Source: Adiantum capillus-veneris (lineage: Eukaryota > Streptophyta > Polypodiopsida > Polypodiales > Pteridaceae). From it: a DNA stretch of 64,000 nt. The translations under genes were made by a program, and so were the position numbers. Positions within the stretch are counted from its first letter, which is position 1, and each line of letters starts with the position of its first letter. The stretch lies in assembly GCA_014529385.2 (NCBI GenBank), contig CM043962.1:48184598-48248597 (forward strand), given 5' to 3'. Shown here piece after piece: positions 58,122-64,000 of the stretch. Below the pieces are notes generated by a model. That model made no database searches, was not told the origin of the DNA, and saw only the letters and a program-made list of their open reading frames with translations.

Positions 58122-59542
58122 TTACATTGACACTACTTCAACCCGACCATCCAACTCTTTGCACAAAATATCTTTTTCCCTTCGCCGCATCACCTTACGG
58201 CCAGCTAGGAAAAAAGAAAAATCTGATAGGTCCCTGTCCATTGACTCTTCAATTATGTCATGCCGCAAATGCTGAAGACTGCATAGCTCCCTTATTGTAA
58301 CCACCAACAGTAGGCCATGCTCTTTATCAATCACTTCCACATCCACAGCAGGATTATCTTCCAAACTTGCAGAAACCCGGTCCATAGGAATGTACTTACC
58401 ATTGAGCATTTGTGATCGCATATACCAAAACGAGAGTAACAGTGATTGGCTTGCAATCATGTACTTGACAACTAGAGTATCAAGCGCGACCTCGCACCGT
58501 AAACCAATCTCTTCCTTTACATACCATCCTCTATCAAGAAGTTTGTCACAGGATGACTGCTGAAATGACTTGCACATGAACATAGTTTTCGTAACGCGGA
58601 TGTTGTAGCTATGAAACAACTCTATGAAGAGTGCAACAGGACAAAAGTTTGCAATTCTAACCAGTTTGGTGGGAATAGAGCTACGTAGAGACCTCTGTAT
58701 ATCCTTGTAGAGGTTACTTCGCATTGCCTCCACCAATGTTTCCTCGGGAACTGGCCAGTCCACAGTGTTCCAATCGGTTGGTAGAGGCACTTTCATCAAC
58801 ATGCCATTCTTATTCCCTGAGCTGAGTTGGTAGAAGTGGTCATAAAAAAATATTCCCTCATCAGCCAGGCTTTTGCTGCTCCTCCCTGAATACTGTAGAG
58901 AACCAATGTGGGCATGAACAACATGGAAGAGGCCTATTATGCACTCCACAGGCTCCCATTGCTCATAAGAAGAGGGATAAACATCTGCAATATATATAAG
59001 AAGAGTTAAACTAAGAGTATCAATAAGTAAAAATGACAAATCTAATGTAATTGAGCTGTGAAGAATGGAGACATTGCTCATAAGAAGCGGGAGAAACATT
59101 GCAAAATATATAAGAAAAGTTATAATGAGAGTATCAGTAAGTTCACATGTCAAGAGTACTTACAATTGCAACGTGGTTGATGTATATCTGATACATTTCC
59201 ACCGTTTGCTATCACCTCTGGATGGGTAAACACATGCTGAACAAGAACTTCCTTTACAGATCTTTTCCCGATTTCAACTTTGAAATCGAACACTCTGGCC
59301 TTCCATGCTGAGCGGTAAACGTTGATACCACTAGACCTCTTGGGTCTTCTTGGTTGCATGAGGACCCATGAACCTTTGTTTATCCTTTGTCCAACCCATT
59401 GGTTCTCTGCACTTATTGAAGTTGATATTGTAATTGAGGATATGCTACTACTTGGCCTTCTAGGCAAAGTGCAACTGTTGGTTGTTGGTGTGAGAAACAG
59501 TAAACACCTGGAGCTTCTTGGGCGAGAAGACGTGGAAGCCAT
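58122..59542 (-). CDS. Gene D: two-exon protein of unknown function
   Basis: Minus strand. Exon 1 59542-59164 from an ATG (MASTSSRPRSSRCLLFLTPT), Ser/Pro/Arg-rich then KRSSGINVYRSAWKARVFDF and VLVQHVFTHPEVIANGG. Donor GTAAGT at 59163. Exon 2 58984-58122 starts after TTGCAG and joins in phase: VYPSSYEQWEPVECIIGLFH, a WNTVDWPVPEETLVEAM segment, IRVTKTMFMCKSFQQSSCDK, then a charged C-terminus and TAA at 58124. The join gives 413 residues with no internal stop, making this the best preserved gene of the transposon. I recognise no domain. The first 60 residues are Ser/Thr/Arg-rich and could be a disordered or targeting region. The intron carries a partial tandem copy of the exon 2 acceptor region. 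It is the gene nearest the right terminal repeat. Confidence 0.75.
58955..59145. repeat. Tandem duplication across the gene D intron acceptor
   Basis: CATTGCTCATAAGAAG followed by GGGA-AAACAT-TGCAA-ATATATAAGAA occurs at about 58959 and again at about 59075, so the acceptor and the first bases of exon 2 exist twice. The distal copy has TTGCAATG where the used site has TTGCAGATG, so its splice AG is lost. Confidence 0.7.
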
Positions 59543-59863
59543 AGCTCTCAGAGAGAAGCTTTAGTGGAGGGAGATTCACTTTGAAAGCATTCTAATGGAA
59601 GGAAAGTGTTTTAGAATTCCAATATCTTGTGCGGGCTTAATGGTCACCCTCTAGTACGTTAATGACCATAAGAGAATATCAGAAGTGGGACCACATGCAA
59701 GCACCTAAAAGCTCGGTAAAAGGAAGGAAGTTACGATGCTACAATCCTAGATTCGTGAAAGTTTTATGCTATTTTCCTATTTTTTGAGTCTTTCCACGTA
59801 CTTTCCTACGTAACGTAGCCTTCGTTCTCATTGGACGCGCTCTATTTTTCTCTCTCTTCATAT
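59543..59863. other. Right subterminal region of the transposon, no gene
   Basis: 320 bp upstream of gene D to the right terminal repeat. No gene; it should contain the gene D promoter. Confidence 0.6.
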
Positions 59864-59897
59864 GGCCCTCCAAATGACCTATGAAATTTCCTAATGA
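59864..59897 (-). repeat. Right terminal inverted repeat
   Basis: GGCCCTCCAAATGACC...CCTAATGA, the inverted partner of 47697-47730 with three mismatches. Confidence 0.92.
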
Positions 59898-60617
59898 AAT
59901 AGGATCACTATCAAAAATAGGTTTCCCGTTCTGTGGGTAGAAGACCTATTTGATAAGCTACAAGGATCGACCTACTTCAGTAGGATTGACCTAAAAAGTG
60001 GCTATCACCAAATAAGGATTGTTGATCAAGACATTGTAAAGACCTCATTTCGCACTACGTTTGGTCTCTACGAATTCATTGTCATGCATTTTGGCTTGAC
60101 CAATGCACCAGCTACATTCAACCGCATGATGGAGAAGCTCTTTAGGCCTCACCACAGTTACACTGGAGTGTTCTTTGATGATATAATCATCTACTCCAAT
60201 TCCTTGGACGAACACAAACAACACCTCCAAGTAATTTTTCAAGTTTTGCGAGAGAATAAGCTTTACATAAATCAAAAGAAAAGTGAATTTTTCTTACAAG
60301 AGATTCAATATTTAGGTCATATTATCTCTAAAGATGGCATCCAAATGGATCCATCAAAGTTAAAAGTAATAAAAGCATGGCCTAACCCAAAGAATTTGCA
60401 TGAATTAAGAAGCTTTATAGGTATGTGTGCATACTATAGACGCTTTATAGAAAAATTCTCACTCATAGCAGGACCATTGCATGACCTAACAAAAAAGAAC
60501 GTTAAGTATGCATGGACTACCAAAGAGAACACTACTTTTGAAAAGCTTAAAGAGAAGCTTATCTCTCAACCTGTGCTTACACTACAGGATCTCTCAAAGC
60601 CATTTGAGGTCCAATGA
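59898..60617 (+). pseudogene. Reverse transcriptase of chromovirus, 3' part
   Basis: Resumes as NRITIKNRFPVLWVEDLFDK, then GSTYFSRIDLKSGYHQIRI (first catalytic Asp), FGLTNAPATFNRMMEKLF, the catalytic VFFDDIIIYSN and LGHIISKDGIQMDPSKLKVI of the thumb. Intact up to a TGA at 60615-60617. It completes the frame interrupted at 47696. Confidence 0.92.
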
Positions 60618-61149
60618 GTTGCTTGTGGTGATTGCCTTGGAGCCGTGCTTCTCCAAGAAGGGCACGCCATAACATATGAAAGTCGAAGGCTCGACCCAGT
60701 TGAGCAAGCTCTAGGCATATATGAAAAGGAAATCATCGCAGTTCTACATGCCTTAGACACGTGGAAGCACTACTTATTGGGGACTCCTTTCATTCTGCGG
60801 GGACGGATCACCAAAGCCTCAAGTACTTCATGACGCAAACCAAGATCTCCGACAAACAAATGAGGTGGACAAATTTTCTTGCGCAATTTCATTTTCATAT
60901 TGCTCACATTGCTGGCAAGCATAATCAAGTAGCTGATGCACCCTCAAGACGTCCGAGAGTGAATGCGGTTTCCATAGCAACTCACAATGATCTATCTTCT
61001 ATGATAGATGAGTACGCTATCGATTCCGATTTTAAAGATGTGATGTCAGCCCTTGCACTAGGGAAGAACGAGGAACCATTTACCTTACAAGATGGTTATC
61101 TTCTCTATGTAATAGGCTATGTGTTACCAACTCACTATGTGAGAAAGTA
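60618..61149 (+). pseudogene. RNase H of chromovirus
   Basis: Follows the TGA: CLGAVLLQEGHAITYESRRL, then QALGIYEKEIIAVLHALDTW with the Glu helix, a frameshift near 60800, TDHQSLKYFMTQTKISDKQM and HNQVADAPSRRP. The usual first Asp (in A-S-D) is Cys-Gly-Asp here. A TAA at 61148 ends the frame just before integrase. Confidence 0.85.
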
Positions 61150-62451
61150 ATGTATGGATCTCATGCTCCTCCATATGCGGGGCATAGAGGGATTCAAGCT
61201 ACCCTAAGAGGGATAGAAATGTACTTCTATTGGCCTACCATGAAAACGAACATACAAGAGTATGTTTCAAAATGTGTGGTTTGCCAAAAGACAAAGTTTG
61301 ATAGAGGGAAGCAACCTGGTTTGCTTCAACCTTTGCCAATCCCTAATTCACCCTGGGAGAGCATATCCATGGATTTTATCTTTGGATTGTCTAAGTCTAT
61401 CCATGGGAATATGGGAATATGGACAATAGTAGACAGGTTCAGCAAACAAGCGCATTTCATACCTGTCAAAAAGACTATTAAGGCCCATCAAATGGCAACC
61501 CTCTTTATATCACAAATCTTTAAGTACCACGGCTTGCCAATGTCAATAGTGTCGGATAGAGATCCTAGAATGACCAGCAATTTTTGGAAGGGTCTCTTTG
61601 AGAATTTAGGTACAAGGCTAAATTTCTCTTCGGCCTATCACCCGCAAACAGATGGTCAAAGTGAGATAGCTAACCTAACAATTCTTGATCTACTCAAAGC
61701 TTATGTCACTGAAGTAGATCAAAGATCCCACTGGGAGAAGTACTTACCTTTAGTGGAGTATGCTTACAATAACATAGTACATACATCCACGGGAAAAGCA
61801 CCTTTTGAGGTAATTGAGGGAAGATCAAAAAGTCCCCTGCTACTTAAGGTACATGGGAAGATCTTCGGTGCAGATGAATATAGACGCGACCTACAAGAAT
61901 CTTTCCAAAAGATTAAAGATGCTATATCCATCTCACAGCAAAGGCAAAAGGCTGCTGCTAACAAGCACAGAAGAGCCCTGAACTTTAAAGAAAATGATTG
62001 GGTCTTGCTTAAATTTCCCAAGGCTCGATTAAGGCACACGACGGGAAAGAATCCTACGGGGCACCAAAAATACTATGCTAAACTAGCAAAAAGGTACTAT
62101 GGCCCCTTTCAGATTCTTAATCCAATCAATGAGACGGCTTATCAGCTCAAGTTGCCCAACCACTGTCTCATACACAATGCTTTTCATGTGAGCCTGTTAA
62201 AGCCTTACCAAGGAGAGCCACCCCAAGAAGCAACCATAGAAGACCCACTGGAGATTGAAGACCAAGAAGAGGTACTGCAGCCAGAGTCCATTCTCCGACA
62301 CGAAGACAAGGTATTGAGAGGTGGTAAGATTATCCGACGGTATCTTATTAAGTTTAAGAATTATCCTTTTGAAGATGCTAGATGGATGCAAGGCATACAA
62401 TTAAAGGATAACCTAAACCTTGTCAATGCTTACAATGATTCCCTAGAGTAA
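61150..62451 (+). CDS. Integrase with chromodomain, chromovirus
   Basis: 433 codons, unbroken. HHCC zinc finger (AGHRGIQATL with His, then CVVCQKTK). Core with SMDFIFGLS (Asp), SIVSDRDPRMTSNFW (Asp) and YHPQTDGQSEIANLT (Glu). Conserved TGKAPFEVIEGRSK, then the GPFQILNPINETAYQLKLP integrase C-terminal fold and HNAFHVSLLKPYQGEPP. The last 60 residues (VLRGGKIIRRYLIKFKNYPF then EDARWM) are a chromodomain, which guides integration to modified chromatin. An upstream in-frame stop separates it from RNase H. The start chosen is simply the first residue after that stop, since the native product is cut from a polyprotein. Confidence 0.92.
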   Translation: MYGSHAPPYAGHRGIQATLRGIEMYFYWPTMKTNIQEYVSKCVVCQKTKFDRGKQPGLLQPLPIPNSPWESISMDFIFGLSKSIHGNMGIWTIVDRFSKQAHFIPVKKTIKAHQMATLFISQIFKYHGLPMSIVSDRDPRMTSNFWKGLFENLGTRLNFSSAYHPQTDGQSEIANLTILDLLKAYVTEVDQRSHWEKYLPLVEYAYNNIVHTSTGKAPFEVIEGRSKSPLLLKVHGKIFGADEYRRDLQESFQKIKDAISISQQRQKAAANKHRRALNFKENDWVLLKFPKARLRHTTGKNPTGHQKYYAKLAKRYYGPFQILNPINETAYQLKLPNHCLIHNAFHVSLLKPYQGEPPQEATIEDPLEIEDQEEVLQPESILRHEDKVLRGGKIIRRYLIKFKNYPFEDARWMQGIQLKDNLNLVNAYNDSLE

Positions 62452-62805
62452 GCAAATGTAAATATGTTTTAAATGATCAATGTTTTTGTCTTATAAGACT
62501 CTTTTTTTCTTTATTGTGCACAAATGTTAAGAAGTATGCATGCTTAGGATCAACTTTGCGGAGACAATGTCTCCCAAACACCAAGTAGAGCTTGTCACTC
62601 TACTATGGAAGATTGATAGGACTAATGTGCAGACATGCTTGCGGCAGCTTTGGCTCTCAAGTGCCAAATGGATTAGTCATCCATTGTGGAACGGTGTCGT
62701 AGGGTAAAATAGGGATCCTATACCCGCTAAGAAAAGGACTAATGACTATGCTTTATCATCTCTACCTCATAGTCGAGGACGACTATGATTTCAAGAGAGA
62801 GGTAA
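62452..62805 (+). other. 3' untranslated region and polypurine tract of chromovirus
   Basis: Non-coding stretch after integrase; it ends with CAAGAGAGAGGTAA (62792-62805) directly before the LTR. Confidence 0.75.
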
Positions 62806-63183
62806 TGTCATAATAACTAATATCTAATTCTCCTAAATGATTTTCTCATGTTAAATTGATCATTTAATATGGGGAAGTACCAGGGGAGAAAAAGCTAGAT
62901 TATTAGTAAAGCTAGCAGACTAGTCATAGTAGGGGGCCCACAGTAGGGATCCAAAGGGGTACCATCTGCACAAGAGCAATGTGCAATGTGCAATGAATGG
63001 GCTCTAAAGACCTTAGGGTTTAGCCCATTAAGACTTCCAAAAGGTTAAGTTCCAAAATTTCAAAGTGTAAAGTCCAATGGTCAATTGTAAATGGAATTGG
63101 ATGCTTTGTGTGTGTGCAAAAGGCCAATAAGCTAGAGGACAAAAGAAAAAACGTTTTGGGATGATGACAAAGCTTAATAAGGA

Positions 63184-63221
<38 letters not shown>

Positions 63222-64000
63222 TACACCTAAGCTTACCCTTTCCACAAAGTAAAGAGGACACATGTCAGGCATGCAAAGAAACCCCCAATTCTTGCCTGAA
63301 TCCTATTGGATGGGCACAGAGGTGGACCAATGAGAAGTTAGCTAGTGTAAACTATAATTTTATATTTATAAATGCTCAAAAAATAACCAATAAGAAATAG
63401 TCTCCCTAAAAGACTATTGGACAGTCAAAAGGTCCAATGATAATTAAGCAGTTCCTAAAATTGCTTAATTCCTATTGGCCAAAGGACTAAAAGGTCCAAT
63501 AGCAAAGCAGATAATTAAATTAATTGTTTGGCATTTACAAAATGGAAAAAAGGATGGACACTTGTCACAAGGCTCTTGACTGGGCCTCTTAAAGGCTATT
63601 GGCCAAATTATTTACGGGCCAATAGGAAGCCAGCAAGAGTAAAACTCATACTCAAATACTATCGGCTAGGCTTTTCAAGGGCCAATAGGAATGCAGCATG
63701 AGTAATTGGCAAGGGGGGTCAACCAAAAGGAGAGAGGGGACTGTTTTGGAAGGGCATTATTCCACACACACTCACACAATTCATGTGTAGAGCAAGAAAA
63801 TCATCTCCTTCTCCAAGCTTTAATGAAAAGCTCATCTTCTTCTCCAAGTTTGAGAATGGAGGCCTACACCAACAACTCTTGGATATGGAATGCAAATCCA
63901 ACCAAGAGCTAAGCTTCAATACCATGCTTCTCTTCTCTATTATCTAATTACTAAGCTAAGCAAAGCTACAAGAGTAATTAAGTGAAGAAATACTTCTTTC
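62806..64000 (+). repeat. 3' LTR of chromovirus (truncated by window end)
   Basis: Starts TGTCATAATAACT and is collinear with the first 1.2 kb of 43285-44972. The remaining ~490 bp and the target duplication lie outside the window. Confidence 0.92.

Overview
This window is nuclear DNA from a land plant. The evidence is plant-type Ty3/gypsy elements with initiator-Met tRNA primer sites and chromodomains, PPR repeats, TTTAGGG-like motifs, GT-AG introns and long GA/CT/CA microsatellites. The very high transposon load, deep nesting and abundant microsatellites would fit a large genome such as a fern, lycophyte or gymnosperm; the species is not determined. I see no rRNA, tRNA or CRISPR array. Almost everything is transposable-element sequence, most of it broken.

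Region 1 (1-16.3 kb): a chromovirus remnant (+ strand, ending in a chromodomain and the start of an LTR at 13939) is interrupted by a minus-strand LTR retrotransposon at 215-13667 (LTRs 215-714 and 13177-13667, target duplication ACGTT). Its gag is in turn interrupted by a second minus-strand LTR element at 8755-12208 (target duplication CTTCT, initiator-Met primer site) that keeps only gag and protease. The outer element carries a long extra reading region downstream of integrase, in the 'envelope position'. A minus-strand gag-protease remnant follows at 14.2-15.3 kb.

Region 2 (16.3-30.7 kb): the last three exons of a KH-domain gene (17010-18285) are the only host-gene-like locus here. They are followed by gypsy protease and reverse-transcriptase fragments, then a minus-strand LINE (23.5-30.7 kb) split by a compact LTR element at 26340-29156 (161-bp LTRs, target duplication AACAT). 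That element again has only gag and protease.

Region 3 (30.7-43.3 kb): microsatellites, a decayed PPR pseudogene, a tandem GGCC-rich repeat, a decayed DNA transposon whose left terminus is near 37259 (transposase pseudogene at 38.2-40.6 kb, histone-H3-like pseudogene at 41.8-42.1 kb), and a 350-bp palindromic MITE-like sequence.

Region 4 (43.3-64 kb): a large chromovirus with 1.69-kb LTRs (43285-44972; second LTR from 62806 to beyond the window). Its reverse transcriptase is split by a 12.2-kb DNA transposon at 47697-59897 with 34-bp terminal inverted repeats (31 of 34 identical). The transposon holds four genes in the order + - + -: (A) a four-exon transposase of a family I cannot assign; (B) an acidic protein of unknown function; (C) a five-exon gene fusing a histone-H3-like protein, a Ulp1-type cysteine protease and an FCP1/NIF-type phosphatase domain; (D) a two-exon protein of unknown function. 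Genes B and C diverge from a 2.5-kb microsatellite-rich region containing four palindromic modules of exactly 61 bp. The older transposon at 37-42 kb pairs a homologous transposase with its own H3-like gene, so the link between this transposase and H3 occurs twice. This H3-encoding transposon family is the main discovery of the window.
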